Shown: positions 26,285 to 38,668, counted from the first letter of the stretch. The stretch is DNA of 64,000 nucleotides from Alnus glutinosa (GCF_958979055.1 NC_084898.1:19611124-19675123); one strand, 5' to 3'. Numbers and translations are program-made. Notes: generated from the letters alone by a model not told the origin.

Positions 26285-28506
26285 CTCTTGGATGTCTTTG
26301 TCTCAAAGATTTGGGTCGTCCTCTACAAGGAACATGTACAGAATCTTGCAACGTGAATGTAATGTTTGACAATACTTGGCTGTTTAATACAAGACCATCG
26401 GCACTTCCTACATCACCATTCTCTATATCTTTATCACAATCATCATCCATTGTCAAAAGCTCATGATGAAGCTTTTGTAAACCAATGCCAAGATGTTCAT
26501 ACTTTTTTTTCAAATGGGACCCCAATTCTACAACATCATCGAATTGCAACTTTAAGCTATTTCTCATCAAGGTGGAAAAATTTTGTGTCTCTACTTGTAT
26601 TTCATCACCAGATATGCCATGTATAACGTGACTCTTGGCATTAATCGTCCATCTCTCTAAAACATAATATTGAGGAAGAATGTCCACCAAAGATTTCTTC
26701 AATAAAACTTGAAGAATGTGCCTACATAATATTCCAACAAATTCAAACATAAGACATGTACAAGTAGCTTTCTTCTCAAGAACATCAAGTGCAACTTCAT
26801 AAATTGGACTTTGTCTCTCATGATGGGTCACTCTATATTTCTTCTTCCCTCCTTCTTCCCGATGTTTAAATGAATTGTATTTTTTACTTTTAAATAGCTC
26901 TTCTTAAAACATAAAAAATGACTTTTTTGTGTAAACCTTTGCTGCCTCTGCTTCCATCTTGTAACATGTTTTCAAAATTGGTCTAGAAGTTTTTGTCTTG
27001 ACATCTTTTTCTTTCTCTTTAAGATAACGTGCATTCAATGCTTTGTCATATTGATGGACAAAGTCACGCACCATTGTGCTCGAACGAACATAATCTTTAA
27101 AAAACTTATTCATGCTCTCACTTCGTTGAGTTGTAGACATGCCGGCACAAAATGTGTTTCGCAAGTAAGCTGGTACCCACTTTTCACGATGCATATATAG
27201 TTTATTCAACCAATCATTCTCTCTCAACTCATACTTGCTTACAAGAAGACTCCATTCCGACTCAAACTCTTCAATTGTGAGTGTGTCATGAATACAATGA
27301 TGAAAATCTACTTGGAAAGATGGATATTTATTATATATATGAGCAAAGTGTTTTGGAACTTTTTGTAAAATATGCTGTAAACACAATCTATGAGTAGTAT
27401 TTGGTAGTATCTCTGCAATTGTCTTACCCATAGTCTTGTCATCATCTGTGATAATTGTAGAAGGAGCAGGTCCGAGCATTGCCGTAAGCCATGTTTTCAA
27501 CAACTATGTATAAGATTCAGCCGTCTCATTTACGAGCAAAGCACATCCAAATATTTGAAATTGATGATGATGGTTAACCCCGGTAAAAGGAACAAAAGAC
27601 ATCTTATAACGATTTGTCAAGTAGGTAGCATCAAAAGTAACGTCTCCAAAATACTGGTATGCAGCTCGTGATCTAGCATCTGCCCAAAAGCAATTTCCCA
27701 TGCATCCATTTTCATCTACTTCGATTGAGAAAAAAAAAAAAACTTGGGTTTTTGCATTGGCTCTCAAGAAAATAATTATACATTCTTTGTGCATCTCCCT
27801 TTCCAATAAGATTTCTTCTTCTATTGCCCAAATAATTTTCAACATCTTTAGTAGTACACCCAACATTGTAGTCACCACTGGATTCTTTACTCAACACCGA
27901 CATTATCTTCTTTGGAGGTACACCGGACTCATTGAGCGTATCTATAAGATTTTTTTGAGCACGTGTCATCACTCTATGTCCACGAAGAAAACGTGTACTT
28001 TTAGGAGTAAGGAGCTCATGATTATGTTCAATTACGAACTTACTTACAATCCATTTTAAACCTACTTTATTTATACCCATCATTGCTTTACATCCTACTC
28101 TTGTTTCTGCGGGCTTTGAATTTATATGGATTTTCTTTTGATAACTCTTATGACGAAATCCGTCCCTTGAGCAAGAATAATCTACCCCAATCAGTAACTT
28201 GTCGTCTCCCTTCAATAGTCGAGTATGATTTTTTCTAATGCTAAAACCTTTTTTCCTTGCATAAGCATTATAACATATACGAGTATCTTCTACCTCATCA
28301 AATTCCAAACCAAGGCATGGTTCCAAAGAACCATTATATGAAGAAGAATTGGCAATTGACTGCTTCAAATCATTCACAAGCAAGTTTATATCATTTTGAT
28401 CTTCTATCATTTCATCATCAGGATGTAAATCTTTGATAAATTCATCACCACATGAATTTATTTACTCACAAAGTAGTTGACTTTGCTTCTTCCTAACTTC
28501 ATCCAT
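26285..28506 (-). pseudogene. Broken FAR1-related sequence (FRS) protein
   Basis: The family derives from Mutator-like transposases and includes the light-signalling regulators FHY3/FAR1. Domains in order on the - strand are as follows. A FAR1 DNA-binding domain lies at about 28260-28000, with AYARKKGFSIRKNH, ETRVGCKAMMGI and the Cys/His pair completed by IEHNHELLTP. A MULE transposase domain lies at about 27700-27300, with DVTFDATYLTNRYKMSFVPF and TIITDDDKTM. A SWIM zinc finger, CTCLMFEFVGILCRH, lies near 26740. The possible start is 28506 (MDEVRKKQSQLL). The frame is broken by a stop at 28462-28464, a frameshift in the A-run at about 27729-27741, TAG at 27504-27506 where the family has Trp, and TAA at 26904-26906. 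Outside these the protein is well preserved, so decay looks fairly recent. No terminal inverted repeats were seen, which favours a domesticated host gene over a transposon copy. Confidence 0.85.
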
Positions 28507-29366
28507 TCTTCACCTAAAATGAAGTAATGTACCATTACTTTTTGGAATGGAGCCTTGCTAAATTGTACAGTGATAATGTTGTAAATTGAGACTGTGTCAA
28601 TTATGGAGTGCTATTCCAATTCCATGAACTATATTTACCTCCTAGAAGAAGCATTAAAGAAAAAGTAATAAAGATGGTAACGGTAAAAGAGAAAGAAAGT
28701 AAACAATATGTATATATTAATAAAAATTATCTTTGTTCACGAGAAGAGGACAAAAATGAAAGAAACAAAAGCAATATGTTTATTCTGTTCAAGTCATCTA
28801 ATCAGACATTAGAAATCCTTGTTCATCAATAATTAAGATTTGTTATATGTTATAATAAAAAGAACTCTTATCTCTGAAGATTAAACATGAATCTTTATTT
28901 ATTTTGTATTGGCAATTCTAATAATCTTAAGATTTGAATTTATAGCCTATACAAACTTGTTTTCATTATTTTTAATTGAATAATTTATAGAAGAAATTAG
29001 AATTGCTTGCCTGTCTTCTCTATAAAGCAAAAGGCCGAGATTTATTTATTTACAACTTATAATTTATACGACCAGATTTTGACTGGTGCCAGAATCTGGC
29101 TTGTTGGAATCCAGCGATGGTTGCCATATTTCAGCGATGGTAGACTGATTGAGCGTGAAGTCGGCTGTGCCGTTTAAAAAAGGATCGACTGTGTCTGTCG
29201 TCTTGGAAAAATGAATTACGCTTTTATAAAGCGTAAATTGTTTTTCGAAATTTACTAAGCATTTTTAGTCAAACAGAAATCATTTTTTGGTTGACTATTA
29301 TTTTCGTCTTCACCAAATACCAAAAAATGCCAAAACCATTTTACGTCGAAACAAACGGAAGATAAT
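28507..29366. other. Intergenic region ending in a TIR-family end
   Basis: About 29090-29358 resembles the right end of the GTTTGTTTCGACGTAAAA family, ending TTTTACGTCGAAACAAACGG. The rest, 28507-29090, shows no gene. Confidence 0.45.
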
Positions 29367-29367
29367 T

Positions 29368-29529
29368 TTTTTTTTTTTTACATGTCCACGTAAGAGGGGG
29401 GAGGGGGATTCAAACTAGTGATTTTTGTTTCATGAGGCGTTGTCTCAAACCGATTAAGCTATTCCTTCGGGACAAAAAAAAAAAAAAAAAAAAAAAAAAG
29501 AAGAAGAAGAAAAAGAAAAAGAAAAAGAA
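29368..29529 (-). mobile_element. Probable tRNA-derived SINE
   Basis: Read on the - strand, the unit has a box A-like TAGCTTAATCGG and a box B-like AGTTTGAATCC, then a short body and an A-tail (T-run at about 29368-29380 on the + strand). It is flanked by AAGATAATT on both sides (29359-29367 and 29530-29538), consistent with a 9-bp target-site duplication. An A-rich run at 29476-29529 lies at its other side. It is inserted directly after a TIR-element end. Confidence 0.6.
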
Positions 29530-29538
29530 AAGATAATT

Positions 29539-31860
29539 ATGATAATTGAAAGGACAAGTGAAGAAATAAAAGCGTTAATGAAAGTTAGAAGATCAAAAGT
29601 CAACGTACTTCGCCAATAACTTACAACTAGATACAATAATTTCAAACAAAAAGCCAAGTGAGGTCCAGCGTTTTGCAACGTCATTGACAAAGGAGTGTTT
29701 GGGCATGGCCGGTAGAATGATGTGTCTGATAAATTATTATTATTTTTTTATTTTTTAGAGATATTTTTGTGATTCGGTTAAAATTTTTTTTTTAATGTAA
29801 TATAAAATTGAAGGCCAAAGATAAATGATATATAGCCTTTTTTTTTTTTTTTTTTTTTTTTTTCAGCATTTTCAGCTGACGTGGCATGTTAATTTATTTT
29901 TGACCTTTTTTATTTAATTAAAATTGATTTAAGGATGAATTTAACATGTCACGCCAATTAAAAATGATAGAATGGTAAATAATTTTTTATTATTATTTTT
30001 TTTTTGTGAGTGTTTTATGATCAAAGTTAGATATTAATGTTTTGATTTTTTTCTTTTTTCTTTTTTCTTTTAAGTACAAAGGAGAAAGAGGTCGACCGTC
30101 AACTTTCATACGTTCAAAATTTCTTGGTGTGATGTGATTTGTTGACCTCGATCATGTCATGTCCATACTCCATTTATAAATACATTATATGTGAATCATT
30201 ATCAACATAATATATTAAAACTAAAAAACATATTTTAAAAAATTTAATTGCCAAAACAAATTTATAGCCTTTTATATATCATTTGCCGTTTTCTCTCTCT
30301 CTCTCTGTCTGTCTATATAGATAGATAGATAGATAAATAGAGTCCACCTATGTATGCCTTGAAAACTTGGGAAGAAACAGAGGAGTGGGATCTCAAAGTA
30401 GGGCTATGCACGCAGCCGTGGGAGCTCCGGATGGCCGAGGAGTAGCAGCGGATCAGGAAGCCGGCGACAGCATACTTGTAGCAGATCCACAGACTCCCTC
30501 GCAGAGCAGCAACACTAAGCCAGCAGCGCATACTTGTGAGGATGACGAGGTGAGCATTCCACATATATATATGATATATCTCTCCCCTCTACTGCCTCTG
30601 GAGCTTATTCTCAGTGCAAATATAGACTCCTTGTTTTGCTTTCTTTTTCTGTTTTTTCCTTTGAATTGAAATGGAGTTGAAAGACAGAAAGAGAATGCAA
30701 TAAAATAAAGAATTGAAACCTTGAATAGAATTATGTAATTTTTTTTTTTTTTTTTGGTGTTTCAAACTCGGTCCAAAAATGGCCTATTTTATTTTATACC
30801 ATAAATGCCAGAATATATTCATACACCAGCGGTGGTTATGCAGAATTGCATGAGTTTAAGAGTAAAAGAAATTGAAAGAATTCATTCCGGCCAATCAGTT
30901 TTTAAAAGTGTTATGTATTTTTTATCATGTAAAAAATATATATATTTTTAAATATTATTAATAAAGAAAAAAGAGAGCATGTGAAACAGATCACACTATT
31001 AAAGGCAGAATTTTAAGAAAATTCACCAACTTAATTTATAGAAAAAAATTTGTCCGTTTAGTTTACAACCGCGCATTAATGGAGGAGGCTGCCCACAATT
31101 GGTGGCGTGCACGGATTTGGAGGGAGCTTAAACGTGAACGGTGGAATAAAATATGTGGGTCAAATCTTTAATCTACCGACAATACAGAATGAGATGCTTC
31201 TTAATTACTTATATATATATATATATATATAAAATAATACTAATAATAATAATAAATAAATAAAAAGAGATGCTTCTTAATTTATTTAATTGTGATGAGC
31301 CACGTTATTGTCTACTGTGTATATATTATATATCGTATATATACAGATTGGACTTTTGTGGTCCAATCTTATCTTAGCGTACGCATGGTCTTAAAAGTTC
31401 AATATTCAGGTCAAAATAAATATGTAAACAGTTTGGAAATAGAAAAAGAAAAATACTATAATGCTATCAACGGTGGTGCTATTTTCTGAGATTGAAAATG
31501 ACTTGAATTTGCATGAAATGGATATTCCAAAATGGGTCAATAATAATGCTAATTGATCGATTCTTTTAATTTTTTGTCTTTTTTTTTTTTTTTGTTCGAT
31601 GAATAATGCTTTACTGACTACTGCATCCACTTGCACATCGTGATAATTTGAGTTCAACGAATTTATATAACACCACGTGGACGGTGGATCCTGTTTCTTC
31701 TCAACCTGGTTTGGTAGCATTTTCTGTTGTTTAATTATCTCTCAGCATTTTCATCCTATGTGGCACATCCACATCTTTTTTTTTTTTTTTTGTTTTGTTT
31801 TGTTAGAAATGATACAATTATATCTTCTACACATCTTATTTTCAAATTGGCCGTTTGATT
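29539..31860. other. Intergenic region with a GC-richer coding-like patch
   Basis: Most is AT-rich with poly(T) (about 29838-29864), GATA repeats (about 30320-30340) and (TA)n (about 31210-31230). At about 30370-30550 a GC-richer patch reads EEWDLKVGLCTQPWELRMAE, then a stop, on the + strand. It looks like a decayed exon whose family I could not identify. Confidence 0.4.
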
Positions 31861-31919
31861 TATAGGACTCACATAGGATCCCACAAATGAGACATGATAT
31901 GCATGCATTTTTCGTACAT

Positions 31920-32025
31920 CTCATGTACATATCTTTTTTAAATTAATTATTTAATCTGTAAGACTCACATGTAAGTCCTACAGATTCAATGGTTAATTAA
32001 TTTAAAAAAGAGATGTAAAAAGATC
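31920..32025. mobile_element. Short hairpin MITE
   Basis: TCTTTTTTAAATTAATTA...TCTGTA at the left and the inverted copy TACAGATTCAATGGTTAATT...AAAAAAGAGATG at the right form arms of about 45 bp. Related text (ATTCAATGGTGAATTT) continues to about 32060, so the element may be somewhat longer. Confidence 0.6.
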
Positions 32026-32129
32026 ATTTATACCCACAAATTCAATGGTGAATTTGAAACTTACTTATATGGAAATCTATAAGGGATGTAAGTATATCAT
32101 TTCTCTTTTTTAAAAGAGAATGCTAAGAG

Positions 32130-32750
32130 ATTGACACTAGAGAATGTTGAGTAGCATTTCTCATTACGGAAGAGATATGCTTTTACATAGGTAACTGAAA
32201 AGAAATGATATTTTGCATTTTTTCAACATACTCAAGCTAATATGACATGTTTAATTTACCCTAGATCAATTTTAATTAAAAGGTAAAAAAGAAAAAAGAA
32301 AAAAAAAGCTATCTAAGAGAATGCAAAATAATATTTTTCAAATAAAAATCCATAAAAGGGCTTTAATCAAATTTTGTAACCTACTAATACCTTGCTAATT
32401 TATTTATTTATTTATTTTTTTTATGAATGCCTTGCTTATTTTCAAGCTGAATGTTTATATATTTATCCACTTCTGGTGTTAGAACTGAATTATTAAATAA
32501 AGAACCAGCTCATCTCTATTTTATTTGATTGAAATGGAGAAGGATAAACCTCGAGCATTTGTTTGACTAGTAGGATTAAGAAAGTTTCTATGCTAGCTTG
32601 AAAGTGTGAATCAAGCTTGATCTACAGTCGTCAATTCGGTCTATCTTCTTCTTCTCTCTCTCTCTCTATCCTTTTTTTTTTTTTTTTTTTTAAAGATAAT
32701 TAGAAATAAACAACAAGATGAGAATACAAGGAGGGCAAGAAAAGACTAAT
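32130..32750. other. Intergenic region
   Basis: I see no gene. A CTCTCT stretch and a poly(T) run lie at about 32650-32692. Confidence 0.4.
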
Positions 32751-32751
32751 G

Positions 32752-33547
32752 CTCTATTTGTTTTGGTGTGAAATATTTTCTGTATTTTTTTATGTTTGGT
32801 GCAACAAAAAATGATGGTCAATGAAAATCATTTTCAGTTTGACCGTCAAAACTTCTTTAATTTTTTAAAAACCGTAAATCGTTTTTTGGATTTAAACTTT
32901 TCATTCTTGCATGCACGTTTGTAGGAATCCGCCAGTGTCAGGCATTGAAGTTTGTTGGTAGGCTTGACAATTCGAGTTCACAAGTCGAGTCCATGTCAAC
33001 TTGACCGACCCGATTACACAATTGGGTCCAACACGAACCCGACCTGATTATTAATCGGGATGAATTCTTAAATTTGAACACGACCCATATATCAACCGAG
33101 TTACCCGAACACAACCTAGGTAACCCGTTGTGAACCCCAATCCACGTCTTCGTCTGAATTGAATCCCAATCCGTGTACCCCAAATGACCCAGAACGGCAG
33201 AACCCCAATTCGTCTTTGTCACAGGAGAAAACCAAACAGGCAAACAACACAATCTCAGCCTCTCTCACACCCTAGCCCAGCCTCACCACCACCACTACTT
33301 CACCAACTCACGAAACGACGTGGACTCCAACCCCCTCATCTCCGATGCCCAAGACTACGACGTTTCCACTTCCGAAGACAGAATCGATGAGCTCGACATC
33401 TTCGAAGATCCACAATAACAAGACGAATTAGAGGAAGAAGAGTGGGACGACAATCGCTCAGGGTCTAAGGATTAGAGGAGGCGTGAAACCACTGAAGGAA
33501 AGGAGGCGCGAAAAAAAAAAAAAAAAGATGCGGCCACTAGGTTTGTT

Positions 33548-33586
<39 letters not shown>

Positions 33587-34188
33587 ATGGGTTATAATCG
33601 TGTTAGCACATGTTGACCCGCTAGACACGATTATAACCGTGTCATAATCGGGTCAACCCGATTACGATCCGAACCAGATTACGACCCGAACCCGATTACC
33701 CCAAACCCTGTATTTTCGTGTCGTGTTTGTTCAGGGTTCATGGGTAGTGTCAAAAATTGCCAAGCCTATTTGTTGGTAGCCCGAATCTACCACCGAATGT
33801 CCTCGAATTTTGGTATCCCATCGTCGGATTCCGGTGGCTGTCACCAGCACTAGAATCCTATGACATCCAGGACTGCCATCGAATTCTAGCAACCATATTC
33901 CAACTAGTTTGGTCGGATTTCAGCAAAATTGGCCGGAATCTGACCATTGTTGTCGAATTCCGATCTTCATTGCCGAAATCCAGCAACAGGAGCCGAAATT
34001 CGGTAAAAGTGGCCGAAATTCTGCCGGCCAATGACGGAATCTCGTCACTAATGATTTTTTTGTCGTTGATGATTTTTTCATACAAGCGAAACACCAAAAA
34101 GTATTTTTAGGAAAATCATTTTTCCTGAAAAATGATTTTGTTTAAAATATTTTACGACGAAAAACATTTTACGTCGAAACAAACGGAG
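32752..34188. mobile_element. TIR element of the GTTTGTTTCGACGTAAAA family, interrupted by a hAT element
   Basis: The left end (CTCTATTTGTTTTGGTGTGA) and right end (TTACGTCGAAACAAACGGAG) are inverted relatives. The inner blocks CAGTTTGACCGTC and GGAATCCGCCAGTG match the copy at 7561-8070. The interruption at 32959-33768 separates GTTTGTTGGTAG from AGCCCGAATCTACCACC, text that is contiguous in the 7561 copy. No coding capacity of its own. Confidence 0.7.
32959..33768. mobile_element. hAT nonautonomous element carrying a coding-like fragment
   Basis: The ends TAGGCTTGACAATT and AATTGCCAAGCCTA are inverted repeats. The element is flanked by the 8-bp duplication TTTGTTGG (32951-32958 and 33769-33776), as expected for hAT. 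Subterminal repeats of ACCCG/CGGGT type (GACCCGATTAC) fill both sides. Between about 33230 and 33480 lies a GC-richer stretch that reads SNPLISDAQDYDVSTSEDRI and DELDIFEDPQ before a stop, then an acidic run. No transposase is present. The insert resembles a captured host exon, but I cannot name its source. Confidence 0.85.
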
Positions 34189-34840
34189 TAAGGAAAAGTT
34201 ATCACAAACTGATGGAGGGGACTAAGGAGAGTCTTTGCCACTGTCCAAGGGGAGATCCTGATGCAACATGGTGTATTAGGTTGCAATATAACAAATACAC
34301 AACTCACAATTAATTCTCTCACAAAATCAAGAAAAATCAAGGATTTGCATGAAAATAGAAGGAAAATCACTTACAAAGTGTTTCTTATTGAACAACTAAG
34401 AAAAACAACATAAATCGGCGGCCAAGTTGTCCTTATGAGACTTAAATAGAAATAAGGTTGCAACATTGAAAGAAACAAAAGACAAAAATAACCAACCGCA
34501 ATCTCGGCCAATCAAGCCTTAAGCTTGGTTGATCGAGCTTTGACATTGCACAACAAAAACCCTAGGGAAACATCCTCAATCGATAGGACTCCGACTAGAA
34601 CCGTCGAGAATTAGTATTGAAAGGATCTAATCATCCTCAACTGAGATATTGACCAAACTTCCCAAACTAGATTGTTGAATTTCTATTGATAGCCTGTTTT
34701 GACCTAGCAAACTGTAGAATTGAAAAATCTTCATGAAATATGAATTTATATACCTTTTAATAAGCTTTCCAACTTCACCAAGATTGTCTTCATTCAATAT
34801 TGAAATCACAAGATATGACCATTTTATTATGATTGGTATG
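34189..34840. other. Intergenic region
   Basis: I see no supported gene. It may include the 3' portion of the adjacent LINE fragment, but nothing diagnostic is visible. Confidence 0.35.
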
Positions 34841-34849
34841 CATTAAATA

Positions 34850-35500
34850 CAAAAGCTAGAACATGGAGTTGAGAAAGCTGCCAGTAAAATTGGTGCTAGC
34901 ACCCATTGTGCAAGGTTGTTAGTACGGTAATTCACACTCCTGTCAATCTTGAAAATTGACCAACTATTGAGAGAGTTGAGGAGACCAAGAGTGTTCAAGA
35001 TGGTAGTGGCAATTCTTCAATCAATAATGAGGTTTTTATGTTGAAGGCTAAGGATAATTGAGAGGGAGTCCCCTTCTAGGATGACATTATGATAATTAAA
35101 ATCTAAAGTTGTTTTAGCAGTAAAAGTGGTTGCAATAGGCTCTCCTTCATTAGTGGTGCACTAAGAGTGTAGTGTTGCTTGAGCAAAAATAATGGATCCA
35201 TCTTGAAAAGAACCAACAACAACTACAGAGAAACTAAGATTGAGAGATTAGTCAAAGAGAGAGTGTCAATAGGCCAATGAGACAGATTCCAAAGGACCAG
35301 AGCAAAATGGTACTCAAGGAAGAGATGTTCATAAGTTTCGAGATAAGAGGAGCAAAGGGGGCAAAGGTTATCAGAATCATCACCAAGACGCAAGAATTTT
35401 GATAAAGTGGAGGAATAAGAATACATTTCCAAATAAGTTCGCATAAAAAGAACTTGAGTCTTTGGTAGATTTTGATCTTCCAAAAGTTCTTTCAATCTTT
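34850..35500 (-). mobile_element. Fragment of an L1-type LINE (3' part of the polymerase ORF)
   Basis: On the - strand, 35500-35223 encodes a reverse-transcriptase zinc-binding region with CPLCSSYLETYEHLFLEYHF (the family usually has Cys where this has Tyr). Downstream, about 35170-34850 encodes an RNase H-like segment with YHNVILEGDSLSIILSLQ. Stops interrupt between and within the two parts, and the endonuclease and reverse transcriptase domains are absent. It is a 5'-truncated, decayed copy. A poly(G) run near 35530 marks its upstream edge. Confidence 0.75.
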
Positions 35501-35554
35501 TTCAAACAAAGTATTAAAAGAGGAGGGTGGGGGGGGGGGAGGGGGGGGGGGGGG

Positions 35555-37900
35555 TGGTGACGACCTTTTTTTTTTTGTAAATAAATAAATAAATACAAAC
35601 GGATCGTCACAGTGGCACGACTACTTATCGCTCAGCCAACATACGGTATACGTCCCATTACATGTATCATTATATTCAAAGTTACATCTATGCAGTAGAT
35701 AACATAATAACCGAATCATAAACTGTATAGCAGAATGTACATCTAATACATAACTGTTAATTACAACAAGAAGAGCCAATAATACGTCTATCTGTTTAAG
35801 GCTTTAACATAACATTACTCTAATTATATACCACACGACTGGCTCTACAAAATACAAGTGTCACGTAGGACACAAGCCATGAACAAAAGATTACAAAATG
35901 ATGGACAATTTGTAGTCCAACCATTACAACTGTCGCGTTGGGCTTCAGTCGTAATATCTTAAGTAGTTTGCTACGGGGTTATCCTCTACATCCGCAGAAC
36001 TTGCAGCCAAAGCGTAACCGACTTTTCTTTTGTCTTACATTTACAATAACAGCTACCAATTTTTATAACATTTATCTTTTAAAAACACATGAAGCTGATA
36101 CAGTAAACACTGATTTTTAAGAAAAATTTAAAGTATACTATGCAGCTGTGATCATATATAAAAGTTCCAGACATCCCACCTTGGAAGCTTCTACATATAG
36201 ACCCATCTACAATATATTACTTTTATATTTGGTAGCTCCGCTATACAGAGATCCAGCATTTCCAAATGTAGGTAACTCCGTGTCTAAGTGCATTACAGCT
36301 TCGTGCCGAATGAACGACAGTCCGCTTACCTACTACAAGACACTTGCATTATCTAATCTGGCAGCGTAAACATCTAAGTATATTGAAGCTCAAAACAATG
36401 ACATCTTGCTCCGTTATACAAAGACCTCAGCATTCCCATATCTGGACAATGTGAAAATCTATGTATGTCAAGGGTCAATGCTTTTAAATCAGTTATGCAA
36501 ACTATCATGAAAACAACTATAGGAGACCCGTAAAAGCAACCATTATAATGCACCCATAGTCGTGCCAAAGGGAACATCGGCTCAAAGGTCTTTAACAAAC
36601 AATGCCCAAGGGAATACTGGCCCAAAGGTCTCAGCAGCTATGCCAAAGGGAACATTGGCCCAATGGTCTTTAACAAACAATGCCCAAGGGAACTCTGGCC
36701 CAAAGGTCTTAGCAACGATGCCAAAGGGAATACTAGCCCAAAGGTCTTTAACAAGCCTTGCCAAAGGGAACACTAGCCTAGTGGTCTTCCGCAAACAATG
36801 CCAAAGGGAATACTGGTCAAAGGTCTTGAACAAATAACGACAAAGGGAACACTGGCCCAAAAGTCTTTTTTAACCCAATGCTTTATGTTCAAAACAATAT
36901 CCCTTTACTTTTCAAAAACTATGCATTTAACATATGCTTTCTTTATAAAACAGTAAACCAATCAACAAGTTATTTTTTCCTAAATCATAATTCGCATAAT
37001 TTAAATCCCAGTAACATCAGGCAGTCAAACATTTCAAATTGCACTTTTCAATCATACTTTAACTCTCATAAACAACGTTGCTATACCTCAACATAATTGA
37101 AACTACTTAAATCCTCTAAAACATATAGTCAACATATAGTCGGTTTGGTAATAAAACACACATTGTTTCATTTCTATGAAATACATAAAAGTAATATCAT
37201 TTTCTCAGTAAGTAGAATATTCACCTTGGCTGCGCAAATAATAATCTCAACTAAGCATCTTAGACGACTTCTCGCAATGTGCCACTGTAAAAATAACACA
37301 TTGTACATTACTTAAATATTTCTCTAAACACTAGACTAATATTTAGCTATTAAATTACTAAAGAGCTAATCCATGGAAAACCCATAGAATTTTATAGGGT
37401 TCCAAACATATACCCATACTATAAAAATACTAAACCAACCATAAACAACACTAACTTATAAGATTTACTTAGGGTTAGACAATTAAAACTACAATCTAGA
37501 CAAACACCCAAAACTAGGGTTTTGAGAAGCTTACCAAAATTCACCCAAATACTACCCAAAGTTTGAGAAATATTTTGGAAGCTCCAAAACATACAAATCC
37601 TAAAGAATATCATAGATTAAACTCAAACACTTCAAGATTCAACTCAAAATCTTGAAGAACATGAGTTTATGAAATTGCCTCAAATCAATCGATAGAAACG
37701 TAAATTGGGTTTCGTAGATCACGTTTCCGGGGTTAGATTTGAGATTAGAAACTTGGATAATTGTGGATCAAAGGTTTTCTATGAAAACCTTAGAGAAAAT
37801 CGTGTAAAGGGAAAGAGATCCGGCGGAAATGAGTCCAAAAAGACTCATTTTCGCATTTATCTCAGTTTTTATTTTTTTAATAAATTTGTTTGTTTTAAAA
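35555..37900. mobile_element. LTR-derived fossil sequence, probably Ty3/Gypsy type
   Basis: The left part (GTGACGACCTTTTTT, then GGATCGTCACAGTGGCACGA) closely parallels 58203-58330 (TGTGACGATCC, then GGATCCTCACGGTGGCACGA). TGTGACGATCC-like starts are common in plant Gypsy LTRs. No polymerase domains were seen, so this is an LTR or LTR remnant rather than a full element. The right boundary is uncertain. It contains the tandem array at 36563-36868. It looks old and broken. Confidence 0.45.
36563..36868. repeat. Tandem array of about eight 38-41-bp units
   Basis: The unit is of the form CCAAAGGGAACACTGGCCCA followed by AAGGTCTT and a short variable tail. Two tail types (AACAAACAATG and AGCA(A/G)C(G/T)ATG) partly alternate, giving a higher-order unit of about 78 bp. 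The open frames on both strands here come from the repeat. Confidence 0.9.
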
Positions 37901-38387
37901 TATTTTTCTATTAATTAATAAATACAAGAGTTATTTTGATTTTTTAATGGTCAAAATAAGGTATTTTCGGAAGATTTTAGTCAAACTTTACATAACAGTC
38001 AAGATTGATGGATTGAGCTAAGTTGTAACAAACTGACAGTTTGAAGTGCCATTTCTTGACACTTGTCAGTTTATGGTGCTTTATAAAAAATAACTGTTAG
38101 TTGAAGGGACTAAATAATATTTAACCCAGATTTTATATATTTATAGTATTTTTATTATTATTATGAATGACACGTGTCATAATTTAATGTTGTTGACGTG
38201 ATATTTAACGGTTTGTTTTTTTAAAAATTAATCGAAAGTTGAGTTCAAAGACTTAGATGATACTTTTGTATACCACAAAGAGCTTTTAAATATTTTTATA
38301 TCGCAAAGAGCTTATTAAATATATATATTTTTTCTCTTCAAAATTGGTGTAATCCCAACCGGCCACATTCCAGAAGGAACAATTTTA
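37901..38387. other. Intergenic region
   Basis: It is AT-rich with no supported gene. Text such as GACACGTGTCATAATTTAA is shared with about 45990-46010, suggesting a dispersed repeat. Confidence 0.4.
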
Positions 38388-38668
38388 AAAGAGCATCCTG
38401 TTTGGCAACCCCTCCCCTCATATTTGGAGGAATTTTTTTTTTTAGTGATAGTAAAATGTGATTGATATGATATAAAGTTGAAAGAACTTAAATGAAAAAG
38501 TAAAAAAAAAAATTGTATTGTAATGATTTTTTTATCTAAATAATAATAAAATAATATTTATTTGATATAAAAAATAAAAAATATTAAAATATTTTAAAGT
38601 TCATATTTTTTTTAGAGAAGTAAATTAACAGAAGAAGAGGGAGACGAGGGAATTGCCAAACGAGCCTA
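38388..38668. mobile_element. Small TIR element, about 280 bp
   Basis: The ends CATCCTGTTTGGCAACCC and GAATTGCCAAACGAGCCTAA are imperfect inverted repeats. The interior is AT-rich and noncoding with TGATATGATATAAAG text. The ends resemble those at 14838-15140. The exact target-site duplication is not clear. Confidence 0.55.

Noticed and set aside
36563-36868. A CRISPR-like look of regularly spaced repeats
   Set aside because: The whole unit repeats, including the would-be spacers, and the genome is a plant's; it is a simple tandem array.
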